From positions 4,030,001 through 4,094,000 of the forward strand of contig OX359197.1 of the NCBI GenBank assembly GCA_947172415.1: DNA of 64,000 nucleotides, given 5' to 3'. A program made the translations under genes and the position numbers. Below, in pieces: positions 34,998 to 48,500 of this stretch. Origin of the DNA: Chondrosia reniformis (lineage: Eukaryota > Porifera > Demospongiae > Chondrillida > Chondrillidae). The first letter of the stretch is position 1, and every line of letters starts with the position of its first letter. Under the pieces are notes generated by a model. It ran no database searches. It saw only the letters and a list, made by a program, of their open reading frames with translations, and was not told where the DNA came from.

Positions 34998-35058
34998 ATG
35001 GCTCTGCAATTCTCTTGGTTGCTTGTTATTACGGTAGCATGCCAAGCACAGGAAAGAG
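34998..35058 (+). CDS. Exon 1: signal peptide
   Basis: Encodes MALQFSWLLVITVACQAQER. A hydrophobic core FSWLLVITVA is followed by small residues CQA, so cleavage is likely after Ala17 or nearby. The donor AGAG/GTAAGC is phase 1. Confidence 0.88.
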
Positions 35059-38000
35059 GTAAGCGTTTTTTGTATCTATATTTACTAACATTTTTTATAT
35101 ACTTTTCTTTTTAATATATTAGCCGAGATTCGCTTTCCCCAGGAAGAATATTTTGTAGAAGAAAGTGCAGCCATACTTCAAATTTTTCTAAATGTTGAAC
35201 TTAATAAGTTACAATACAACGAATCTTTCTCCGTAGTTGTTGGTGTTTCGCCCAATCTCAGCGACGATCAACTGCTTGCAAAACCTTATAACGTATTGCC
35301 ACGTACGTGTCTATGCATTCAACAGATGATACATCAATGTTAAAAATCAAATCTGTAAACCTAGTACTAAACGTTTTTACATAGCTGATTATGCCTTAAA
35401 CATCTCCGATCGGCAAGCTGAATCGTTTGTGGTCATTTTCAGCGGAGAAAGTGACATGTCCACATCTCATGATATCCAAATTGTTGGAGATAACCTTTAT
35501 GAAGGTAGAGAGTTTTTCTATCTTGAAATCTTGGATATATTCCCAGAGAGTGTAAGAAATTTAACAATTCTGAGTTCAGAGAGAGTGCCAGTTACAATTG
35601 AGGATGATGATGGTACGGTATAAGGAAGCAATTTTCAGTCTGTATTGTACCATCCCTTTTCCGCATTCATTATTTTCCTTTGTGTATATATAGTATTATC
35701 TCTCAATTTCTCTCAAGAAATACTGAGTGCTAATGAAGGAGATAAATCTGTAACTCTAACCGCTATTATATATGAAGGCGTGTTGGAGAGACCTCTAGAA
35801 GTAGAAATACTCTGCTTTGGACCAAATCCAAGACCAGGTGTTTCTCCAGGTACTGTAAGACATTTATGAGAAACAGTCCAGATGCAACCCTTATACAAGA
35901 TTTGGCCCTTACATTTATAGGAGTTATGATAATTTTGAAAATATGCTTGTTAAGCAGTTGTTTTATCGTTTTTCTCTGTATAGCTGAATTGGGGAAGGAT
36001 TATAGTGTACCAAATACCTCTCTAGTTTGGGAAAGGGTACAAGAGAATCCTCCTCAAAGTGCTCCTGTTAAATTGAAGTTAATTGATGATCAAATTGCTG
36101 AGGAAACAGAATCTTTTGCTTGTGTTATAAAATTAACCCGCAGTGAAAATAACAAGCTACAAGTAACTGACCCAGATACTGTTACCATTACTCTTTTTGA
36201 TGATGATGGTAAGCCTAGCAATGTATGCTGGTACATAATCTTTCATCTATTTCAATGATATACAGTGGTTCCCGCTTAACGGCGTATATAAAGCTAGCGT
36301 ACAAACTGAACACCTGAAATGTGGAAACCCCTGTACAGCGGATGATATAGACTACCGTCCTTAAATCTACTTAACATGTGCATTTAATATATAACTTATT
36401 AAATGCGGACAGCACAAAAATCAATGTCAAGGACACGCAAGTGATGAAGTGTCACGAGATCTTCACGCCGCGACATTCCCTCTGAAGTGTCACAGACCAC
36501 GTCTGCAAGCAGTTCCTTCAAGCGATTAATGTCAGATGAACACATTAGTAATGCACCCCTTGAAATGAGTGCAACCTGTATAATTAGTACGCTTTTGTGA
36601 GTCCCAACAGTGTCCGCTTTAGAGGGGTTCCACTGTATTCGATCATTTTTAATACGTTATCCTATACTTGTATGTACCCTGTCACTTTCATAATACGCTT
36701 TTGCAGAGAACTGTACTGGTTTGAGTGGTCTGAAAGAACTATAGAGCCATTTTAAATCTATGTAACAGTAGCTATTGACGTGAATTCTAACGGCGAGGGT
36801 AAAGTCTAAACATTTTATTCCGCCGGTAGCTATAGTGTGTCTCGTAACGTTTTGTTCTAATAACTATTTTGTATGTGAGTGACTAATGTAAGTTTGATAT
36901 TACGTATAACCAATCGTGTAGCTCAGCCCAATTTTGCTTAAGGAAGGCCCTGTCTTATCGTTTGCTCAATTTAAGTTGCAATTACTGGTCAGTTATAGTC
37001 AAATTCTTGATTAAAATTGCCAATGCTTAAGAAATTCACATTTCATCAGTATATTCCTAAGATCTGTATTCCAATATTCGTCTAAGCATAGATTATATAG
37101 GTAATGTAGTCTATATAATCTATGGTTTAAGGAATATTCTTTTATCAAATTAAATGTCTATTGGCTGAGATAGAAAATGATAGTAATAAGCCATGATAAT
37201 AAGCAGTATATTCTTTGAAGCACTATGGGACTCCTGTATATACGTATGTACTTGCTAATTTACTCTTCAAAGCTAGTTATTCAAAATTTCCTTTCATTTA
37301 GTGTTATTTGTTAATTGGTCAAGTGCTCTGTACATAGCAGATGAGAAAATGGAACAAGTATTGTTAAGCTTAAATGCATTGCCAGGAGTTTCCTCTCTAT
37401 TCTCTGTAAGTGCTCTGGCATCACCATATGCCAGGGTAGAAGGTTTACCTCTACTCTTTACAATTGATGGGTACAATGGTTTGCTACAAAGAGCAACTCC
37501 ACGAAGGGGTAAGTATGTTTTCTGGCTTACTTTAATGTATACGCTAGGAGAGGATTATAGAATATGTATATTTGGCAATGTTATAATTTACATAATATTA
37601 TATTTATAATATGTCCATTAAACTAACTGTAGCTACTAATGAAGATGAATTTGTAGATGATTCTGAGGACTTTGACAATGCCAATTCAAGGGTGTTTAGA
37701 TTTTCAGAAGAGGGTAGCACTATAGCCATGAATGTTTTCAGTTTTGAAAATGATGATATTTTGGAATATGATGAGGTATTTCAGGTGGGGTTTACGCTGC
37801 CTCAGAGAGTTTCATTTGAAGTGAAGGAAGCACAACCTTCTGTTGCAAATGTCATTATTAGAGATGATGACAGTAAGCATTGTGGATTATTACAAACCCA
37901 ATTAACTACTTTTATCTGAATTAAATACTGTCTTTTTACTACATGCTAATGTATAATTGCATTTTTCTGTTAGATAGTTGTAATCTTATATATTTATTCC

Positions 38001-39476
38001 ATGGCCAACTGTCTCAATTGTGTTTAATATGCAGGACTAATTCAACAGTAATATATATTAATAGGATTAAAATATATATTGTACATTCATTAGTACAGTA
38101 TGCATAAGAGTTTAGGAATCTTTCAATATAACTAATCATGCTCATGTTGTGTGACATGAAATGATAAGTAAGTAAGTTAAAGTCCTTTTATTTATATAGA
38201 TGCCAATGTGAGTTTTGTCGAATCAAAATACTCTGTGGGTGAATCTGATGACAATGTAACCTTACAAGTTGTACTAACTGGCTATCATGCTATGGTACTA
38301 AATGTTTCCATTGAATGTGGAAATAAGAGTGTAGATGGATCAGCACAGGCATCAAGTTAGTAACGTATGTTGAACTTCCTCAAACAGCTATTTTGATGCC
38401 TAGTAGATATATAGTTTGATTTGCCATGGTAGCAAAAACCATCCTTTTTTGTATACGTATCTGTCTGAATATCTATGCCTCTTTCTGTTTCTTTATCTTT
38501 TTTCTCCATGTCTCCTTGTCCCCCTTCCTAACTGTTTATCTGTCTATTTTCTCTTGTTTTTTATATTTGTCTAACATTTTTCTTCTTTCTTCAACTTCTT
38601 TAACACCAAATCCTGTTGCCTATGGATTTGAGTATGATAGGGAAAAGTAAGGCTGAAACTAGAACACTTGAAATTAAAACAAGGGACAGATAACTGACTT
38701 TTGAGGGCTAGGGTATACCATGTTCTGCTAAAATGTTCTACAGAAGCAGTTAAAAACTACATTTTTAGCATGTAATCCATAGTAGTATATAAATACATAG
38801 ACTAGATGAAGAGTCATTTGTCATCAATGGATCTTTGTCTCTCATTTTCTGGCATATTTCCATCATGTTATGAAGTTGGTGAAGATTATCAGGACACAAT
38901 AACAAATCTTTCATTTCCCTCTCGTATCACTGGTTCAGCAGTGGTTTCAAAGAGTTTTAGTGTTGATATTCTGTCAGACATGTTATTAGAAGGTGATGAA
39001 CAATTTGTTTGTGAAATTGTAATGGTATCACATGAACGAGTTCACATAGGACCTAACTCAAGGGTACTCGTTACCATTGTGGATGATGACTGTAAGTATA
39101 CATATAAAATGGTCTCTTGTATATATATGTGATATCTGTTTTTGCTACTAATTGCTGGTAAACATTAGTATATTCTAACATCAATGTGATGGCTCCACAC
39201 TAACTATACAGGCCAGGTATATGTTTGAAAATTAAATCAACTTTGGTTAAGGCGTTTACCCTAGACTAATTAGATAATTCTACTTGTGTACCTTCAGTTT
39301 AAATTGACAGATGTATATGATTGAGAACATAATCACTTAAAGCTGGGAATCACCACTCTTAATCAAATTAGTTACCTATAGATATTTAGTGGAAATTCAC
39401 TTAGTCTTACTCATTGTGTTAATATATCCTACAGTTTTGAATTTGATGTACACCTAAGCTGCTTGTCTTGGCTTGG

Positions 39477-39507
<31 letters not shown>

Positions 39508-42500
39508 GCCATATGAATTATTTAATTATATTATTTAGATTACCTTAGTATATTGTAACTTGCACTGTATATATCTGAATGGTTGATATCATTCATAGGC
39601 TGAAGTGACTACATTGATATTGCTGAAATAATGCTGCTGTTTTTGATTACATGACAGCTGTTATTTGCACTAATTTTTGTAGTCTTTTGATTTGATGCTG
39701 TAGCAAGATCTACCCAAATGAAGTCATATATTGTTTATCCACTCTACATGTTATTTAACAAACAGCCATTAGTATATAGTCATGCACCACTCTGTATTTA
39801 ATGAAATTTAACTGTTTTCTTCCCATAGATGTCACTGTAAGGTTCACACAAAATAAGTTCAGCTCGTTTGAGGAAAATGAAGTGATTACATTCAATTTGG
39901 AACTAATTGGAAAGGCTGTTATTGATGTTGTTGTTCAAGTGGTTTCATATGATATTGACTCTGACATATCACCTGCAACAGGTATCACTACAAAAGTGCA
40001 AAACACCAGCATTGTCTGTTCTTAAGATTAAGGTGTATATCAGAGAGTACGATAGTACTCTCTAAGTAGGGATGGCCCGAAAAAAATGGATGCCGTATTC
40101 AATGTATTACGGGTTAACACCTTATAAGTAGGCAGCGAATGTGTTTTTACCTCTTTTAAACTCATAATGTGTCTTTTTTGTGCCATTTCAATTGAGGGAA
40201 GCTGTTTTCAAGAGCGCATAAAGGCTCCAAGTTTGTAAAACGGTTTCAGGCCTACTTCCGGTTTTCCTCATTTTCTTCTTCTTCCTTTTATTTCACGCTA
40301 GTGCATAAACGCCCTTGTAGATAAATACATCTTAGGGGCATATCGTCTAAACGTTTTAGCAACTAGGGAATAGGCACCTTTATGTCTTCAAACGATTTGT
40401 GCAAAGACGGTTTTCTGTAGCGCGTAAGAAAATGGGAACCTTTTTGTCGCCATTTTCTAATTAGGAGTTCTTGGTCATATCCTCTTTATCTTCGACTACG
40501 ACGTAACAAACTTACAAACTAGTTTTAATAAGTATATAACATTACAAAAAAGAAGGAATACAAGTAAATAAAAACATTTAAAAAATGAAATGAGAAGTAG
40601 GGATGGTAGTCCCTGCAACAGTACCTATCACATCTAGAAAATGCAATGAAACAAGACAGTGATCATATAGTAAGGCTAACAATACACAAATGGAATATAT
40701 ACTGCCTCAAATTTCAGTGACTTAACAGTACACATCACTTCCATGTTTGGGCGCACTATCCCTACTTCAGCCATCATGATAGGTACTGTTGCAGGGACTA
40801 CAATCCCTACTTCTCATTTCATTTTTTAAATGTTTTTATTTTAAATTACTTATATATATAGTTTTGGTTTATATTGTGATTGGACTTCTAAACGGAAACT
40901 GGGCATAACTACACTGTGATGTAATGTTTATTTTTGATGTCATGTTAATCTCTGCTAACATTTTCTTCATTTTTATAGCTGATGAGGATTATAATTCAAT
41001 TGATGATTTGGTCACATTCATCCCTGGTGTTACGTTTCGCAGCTTTAATGTAACATTGAATGATGACTTCTTTCCTGATACACCTGAGTACTTTATTGTT
41101 GGAGTGTCTCAATTTGAACCACCTGAGTCTAACAAAGTTAACATCATAAATAATCAAACCTTGGGAGAAATTTTGGATGAAGACAGTAAGAATCCTATTA
41201 ATATATATATATATATATAGTACAAGTTATATGTGTGAAGTAATAGGTAGTATTCCTTGTGATCATTATACTTTATTGAGCATCAGCAACATATATTTAA
41301 CAGATTTGGACGTTTCGACTTGGAAGTCTTCATCAACAATGATGAGGAGACACAGAAATCAGTTTAAATAGTGACATGAGATGATGTGTGAACTAATCTT
41401 TGTGGATATCCATTTCCAATGAAGGCCTTCTCATGGTGATTTAGTCTATCTCTCAGATACTCCTTATTACAAACTTCTTCAGCTCTCCTCAGAAGGCACA
41501 TGATGGTTTCTATTTTTTGTTGCAGGGTGATGATGGGATCTGAAATTGATGTATATATCTGTCCGTATATGTATGGACAGTTACATCAATTTCAGATTGC
41601 AGATTTCACATATATGTTGCTAATGCTCAATAAATCATTGATTACCATACATATATGTGGACATATATAGATATATATAGATAGAAGTGTATGCTTAATG
41701 GGATGATACATAAGTATAATATACTGCATATATAAAAGATGGAAGATCATTGTTCTGAAGAACACATCTGAAACATAATCTAATCCATCTCACATTACAT
41801 AGCTGTCCAGTAGAGTTGTCAACTTTAACAACTTCATTTGTACTTGCCAATTGTTATTGCCTTACAGGCTTCAAGGTATTTTGATATGCTGCTACCTTTG
41901 ATCAACTAATTAAATTACACAATTACATTAAGTTCCTTAAATAATGGTTTTCCTTTTCATATTTATATGTACATACATTATCTATCAATCACATACACAG
42001 GATCAAATTTCAGGTTTCATATGGCATTTTTGAAACTTCTTGAACAGCCAGGTTTCAAAGGGTGCTCAAATATGTACTAATAGATTAATTTCATGGGTTT
42101 CAAATTTTAACAGCTCCCACTCTGATTTTTATACATACTTCATACCTTTTGAAGCCTGACTTTTCAAAGACTTTCAAATAGGTTCATGCCTTATGAAACC
42201 TGACATTTGATCCTGTGATATAAAGGTAGATGTATAAATATGATTTGAAATTTTTATAAATTACTATACTAAATAACTAGTCTAACATTGACTAGGGACT
42301 CAAAGTGAAATTTATAATGGTTCCCAGTTGTAGAGCTCAATCAGTGTGCTACACTTCGATAATTCATTTGGATGACTCCCCTCAATGTGTTGATATATCA
42401 GAGTGAAGCACCTGTAATTTACAAAATAGAAGATGGAGGCTAAGGTCTAACTGAGACTGCATGATTGTTTACTGTTTAGAAAAAAATCGACTTCACTTAA

Positions 42501-45500
42501 TTTGGTAATAGTAATATTACCTTTATGCCTCCTACGTATATATCTATCTATCATGGTCTATCATCCGAATCAGATTACTAAGGTATATTCACTTTCCTAA
42601 ACACTTTAGCTCTATTCTATATGCCAAGGTTGCGGTTAGAGATCTAGATGTTGAGGAAATATATCATTTATTTTGACATACCTTAATGTGTCCCCTTCTT
42701 TTGCTGAAGTACAAGGGTGACATACTTCAATTGCATTTAATTTTAGGGCATTTGGTCAAATTGTCCATCTATACACACAGACGTACATTATGTTGAAATT
42801 CAATACTGTCTGATTCATTCAAATTCCTATGTATGCATAATATAGATAGTAAGGTTCAAGTAAATTACATTTCAGTGGCTCTGAATTTCTATCTCTAATG
42901 TATCTATTTTAGAGTATATATCAGTCAGCTGTTCTTTGGCATTTTATGAAACAATTGAGGGTATGGAAAGTGTTGAGATATGTGTAACATTGAATGATAC
43001 ATCTCCAATCAGGATTGTGGCTCAGCTGACTCCTATCTCATTAATAAGTGGTTAGTGCTTAATTACTGTATGTGTACATATGCAGACCTAAAAGTGTATA
43101 ACTGATTGTGAATATGAATGTTTCTCTTTACCTTATTATCCATGTATTTATCACTGTACTAATTATGTAATTAAATTTTATACTTCTAGGATCAGAAAAT
43201 TCCAGAGCTGCAGGTATGTTTATAGCTATGATCCTGGATTTCCACACTTAGTTCTTGGGTTAATGATTGTAAATGTACAATAGCAACATCAGATTTGAAA
43301 AATACATTAGTAGTTTAAATATTTATCTCGAGAGTGCTATCAACTATTTTAGGGTTGGCCGAAAGCTAACATCGCCACCCTATTCAATGTATTATCAAGT
43401 AACATAACAACGAATCTATTTTCGGTTAGATTAAACTTTTTGCAGTTCTTTTTGTATGCTGTTCCAAATGTTAAAACGTGTTCTACAATGTTAACAAGGT
43501 GGGAAACCCACAATAAGCTCAATTCCAAATTCATTATTTTCAAAGTTTCCAATCTGCGCTAACATTCGAACTTATACCGCGGCAGATGATAGTCATTATT
43601 TTTTGAACTAGGGAATAGGCTACCCTAAGTTTGATAGCGCTCTGCACGACTAACATTAAAAACCGAAATTGTTGTCTTCTCAACCGTCATTCAAATTTCT
43701 TCTGTCTTGACTGCGACGTTATTATTTTGATTTGTCACCAAGAAAACTTTCAAAACTAATTCAAACAAGTAATGTTGACTGGAAACATGAGTTGAAAGGT
43801 CAGCCGATGTACAATTCATTGTTGCAAAACTAGCTTCATTTTGGGGCGCTCTATATTGTTTTCAGAACTTATGGCTTCCTGTTCGTAACCTTCTATCTGT
43901 CACCAAAATGGCGTACGTTCGGCTGGCTTTCGTTTTCTAGTTTAAAACTAGCTTTCTCTTCCTTAGTGTCGAATATAAAACGATCGAAAAGGATTTAGCA
44001 ACCACCTTTACTAATACTATGTAACGTAAAGCCTGCGTAAAAACGTTTTCTACGAAATATAACCTTGAAAAATTAAAGGCAATCAAGCGACGACCGATGG
44101 GGTTAACCGGACATCCAAGTGGTTAGAGTTTGCTGCTTGCACCCCACGAGTTTTTTAAACTCGAACTACTTGTTTAAACTCGAGCTACTTGTTTTAAATT
44201 ACCCCTTTTTGTGCGATAAATGATTCAAGACATTTTCAAACAATCACACAGAAACTATAGGTTTCACATGATTTGGCCAGATATAAAGCTGTATAATAAA
44301 GATATAACCATATATAAGCTTACAAGTATAGGATAAAATTAATAGCATGCAAGAGGTTCTTACGATTGTTTAAACGGAAAGTTTGATATGCTACAGTACG
44401 ATACATATTATTTCAGTTGTTTAGTTTACAAGTACATTTGCTTCGTTTGTGTTTGATATTGTAATTGATTCACAATGGTGAAGTTGAGAAGGTTCGTTTG
44501 AACTCTTAATAGGGAGTTTTAAGTTTTAATATAGGTAGTATAGTTATAGAATCTGTAAACTTGTAAACTGTTTAATTTTATCCTATATATACTTGTAAGG
44601 TTATACTTACTGTTTTTGTTGACTTGAATATTATAGTTAGATTTGATACTGTAAATCAATTAACTCACAACTTAATTCCATGGGCACAGCATCATGGCAG
44701 GAGAGATGAACTGGCATCTTGTGATCATAAGCGCTATTGGTCTTCCTTAGCTAACACTAGCTTTTACTAACGATTGAAGATCCAGGTTGGTCTTTGCTTC
44801 GTTGCATTAGTTCCATTTTGTTTCATTCGTTTCATTTCGTTTCGCTTTTTAGAACTACTGCATGCAGTGCTCTGTAATAGTTTCACATTCCACATTTAAT
44901 AACAGTCAAACAATAAATTAGTAAGATGAGATTAATATTAACACCTGAAGAAGAATTGTCATCTCACCCACTAGTTACTTAATTATTCCATTTGGTGAAG
45001 CAGCTAGGAATGGTTGTGAAGTTCAACTGAATACTCCACCGCGCTGGACAACTAATCCCTTTTCTTTACAATATGCTTCTTGTATGAAATGATCAAGCTG
45101 AGAGTATGTTCTACTCTCTAGTCAGTAAACATTTTGTATTTCACTGAGCACATCCTTTATATGTAATCATGGTTTATATCACCTGTTAAGAAGCATTTGA
45201 TAGCCTATGACAGATAGATTAATTAGGCATAAAAATAATTGCTATAGTGTTTTGCCTTAATATAACTTATTTCTCTAGTTACTTTGCTTTAATGTTGGTT
45301 CCGTTTATATTTCCTTTTCATATTTTATCGTAAATAAATTCTTTGGTTCCCTTCTTTGAAAGCATTCTAAGTAGACAGCAACAAATGGTGATGGCATTAA
45401 AGCTACAAGATTGGCCATCTTGATCATGAAATCCCCAGTTTTTATCATTCTTAGGTTTTATATAGTGCCTGTTCATAACCATAAAATGTGTTTGCTTGAA

Positions 45501-48500
45501 TAGACGACGCACTCTGTTTAGAAGCCACTCTTGAATTGACACCTCACTTGACGAAGAGCAAAGTGAAATAGTAGCTGCCCTCCCATAATAGCCGGATTTT
45601 ACGATATTCATAATAATCGTCAGGGGGTGCCATCTTGTAGACATGGTGCCCATGCACAATGCTGTCCAAAGAGAATGATTCATCCACTTGGTAGACCATT
45701 TACCACCATGTTTTAATAACAATAACATATGCGGACAATAAAATACATACTAGGCCACACCAATGTTATTAGACACTGCCCTCGAATAGTAGCTGTCCTT
45801 TAATAATAGCCAGCTGCATCTTTCCAGACCTGAAGATAATATTAGCCGTGGCATCTATTCAAGCAAATACAGAATATAATTTTGGAGAGAGCCATAATCC
45901 TCTGTTAGCAAACACCTCCTGCAGCTTGTGTGCAATCAATACATGTGTCAGGTGAATTATCATCCTTATGCAAAGCCCCTTTATGGCACTCTTCATGCGG
46001 TGCTCCTTAATAGCACCCTGTTTTGGAGGACACTGCAAGGATTACATCCATGACAGGAAATAGGGCACCTTTTTTGGATGTTTATTGGAAGGTGTGACTG
46101 ATCTAATATATATTATGATGTTATACACTTTGAAGCCATTTTCATAGCATGTGGTAGTCTGGCTTACTATCCCCTTCTTCCTGCCAATAATTGCACAGGG
46201 CAAGAAAGTTGGATCTAGCAGAAAATGTGAAGGCCACACCTCGTCTCGACCAATCAGCTTAGAGCTACTGATTTCACACCAGTAAACGGGTGCCTACATG
46301 GGGAGGCCAGTAGTATGGCTGTCCACGTACTTGAGTATATTCTTGCCCTTTCCATACTTTTGAGGACTTCCTTTAAGCACATATCACAAGACGCTTCAGC
46401 TGAAACCATCGTTGGACCACCAAAACAATCATACAACCCCCATGTGATTTGTAAGTACGCTTACGTACCACTGCGGGGCGCTTATCTGTGAGGTGTGGCT
46501 TTTACATTTTCAGCAAGCCAGACTAAGCATGTGGTTGCGATGTCATGGATGATGTAGTACTCACAATGGCATTCAGTTTCACTGTTAAAAAAATCATTGA
46601 AAAGGAAGCCTCCTATAGTTACTAGATTCAGAGTTAGGGAAGATACCTTTATATATTCTATACTTCCTTACTTTGTTATATATTACATTAATTGCTTTAC
46701 TTTGAAGCATACAATTTGAACTTGGTGAAAGCTGTGGCTAAATCCTTAATTTACAAAACGTTGTAATTGGATGGAGGGGGTTCACCCCTACTGGATTCGT
46801 GCCTGTAATCAACTCTTCTTTCAGCCACTTACGGGTAATATTTACTCTTTTTAGGGTACCTTCAATTCAAAAATCGCCTACTTTGTAAAGAATCAACGTT
46901 CATAAGTTTGCATTCCCTCAATTACATTGCCATTGTAATACTGAAAAAAGTAGATTTTGTAACTTTATTCGTATTACTGACAATATTATATTCACTGTTG
47001 ACCTTTCAACTTTTGGTTTGGAAGGTATGAATGCATATTTAGGAACCCCAGATAGACCAGCCTATTATGATCTGATGGGGCCTTCCTGTTCAAAATAAAA
47101 AGTAAATAAATGAATGAATGAAATTCATGGCAGTCAGATGAACTGGAATTTTTGTTATTCTCCTCAATCTCTGATTAAATGGCTGACACCTAAAACAAGC
47201 AAGTAGTTTGAAACTAATGTGCTTATATATTATCGATACTTATTTATACAATAGTGTACATATAAGCAAGACATTGAAAGCTGGTCTAAGAGTTCTATAT
47301 TAAAATACTGATTGACTTACTATATATAATAGTGCTATTTATCAGAAGCTGTAAACATCTCCAGTACTTTTTAGGTCAGTTGTCCAGACTGGATGTAAGT
47401 TTTGACTACCATTTGAACAAACTTTCCCACTAGAATGACGTCACCATGACCATTTACGATTACCATTTGCAATGTCCAGTCTGGACAAGCAACCCAAAAA
47501 GTACTGTATATGTAGTGGATATCCTTTTGTATCGTATGTATATATATTTTTCACGCATACATTATACATATATATATATATATATGTGTGTTAACCATTA
47601 TTTCCATTTGTTGTTCAATACATATTTATACTTTAATCCAGCTAATTTAGATTATAATAGTACCAGCATGATGGTAGCTGTGCTTGCCAATCAACAAAGT
47701 GCCTGTGTCAACTTTGCAATAATTGATGATTTAGAAATTGAAAGAAGAGAGAGGTTTGGCATCTTAATTGAACCAGCATTCAGTAACCCAGGAGTATCAG
47801 TTGGAAGAGTCAGACAGTGCATTGTGACAATAATTGATGATGACTGTAAGTATATATGTGATATGTTTACTGTAAAACTACATTGTCATGTGATTTTTAA
47901 GTAAATTGTAGGCCTTTAGACTTGTGCATGTTTTATCCAGTGTGCACTTTTTAATTCTCTGCAATAAAAGATGTTGATAGACAAAAACGCATAAATACAA
48001 AATGCATAAATTTGTTTAGAGGCCTAATTTTCCAAAATTGCATATATTTCTCACACGCATAATTGTAACTTTATGGTAAGTTATTATTAATAATATTATT
48101 ATTATTATAATAATATACATGCTACAATTAATAAGTGAATGAGTTTCGAGTTCAGTGAGTTCACTAGCAATAGTAATAACAATGATACGACAAAAACAAC
48201 AACAATAAAAAAACGAAGGGTAACTGACACTGTCGTGACAATCAATAGGTGAGCACATCAAGAGCCGATACATTGATAGGACTGGGAATTGATCCCATCA
48301 CGGATGCAGCATTCCCAGCCAGTTGCAATAGATAGGCATTGGACTTGGGCTCTCCATTTGCCATTTTCAATCTTCTTCCCAACTCTCTAAGGAATGATAG
48401 GGAATAGAGGCCCACAGTACCGCTACACTCCACAGAATGGGCTGAAAAATGTACGCTCGATCAAGGTGAGCATACTTTTGGTTCTTGCTGTCCTCAGCAA

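Noticed and set aside
42000-42215. Possible small foldback element in intron 11
   Set aside because: The inverted words GGATCAAATTTCAGG / CCTGACATTTGATC are imperfect and no other copy is present, so it is listed only as unassigned sequence.
45318-46436. Host gene on the minus strand in intron 13
   Set aside because: Three open stretches have no recognisable motif, no consistent splice borders between them and no shared frame.
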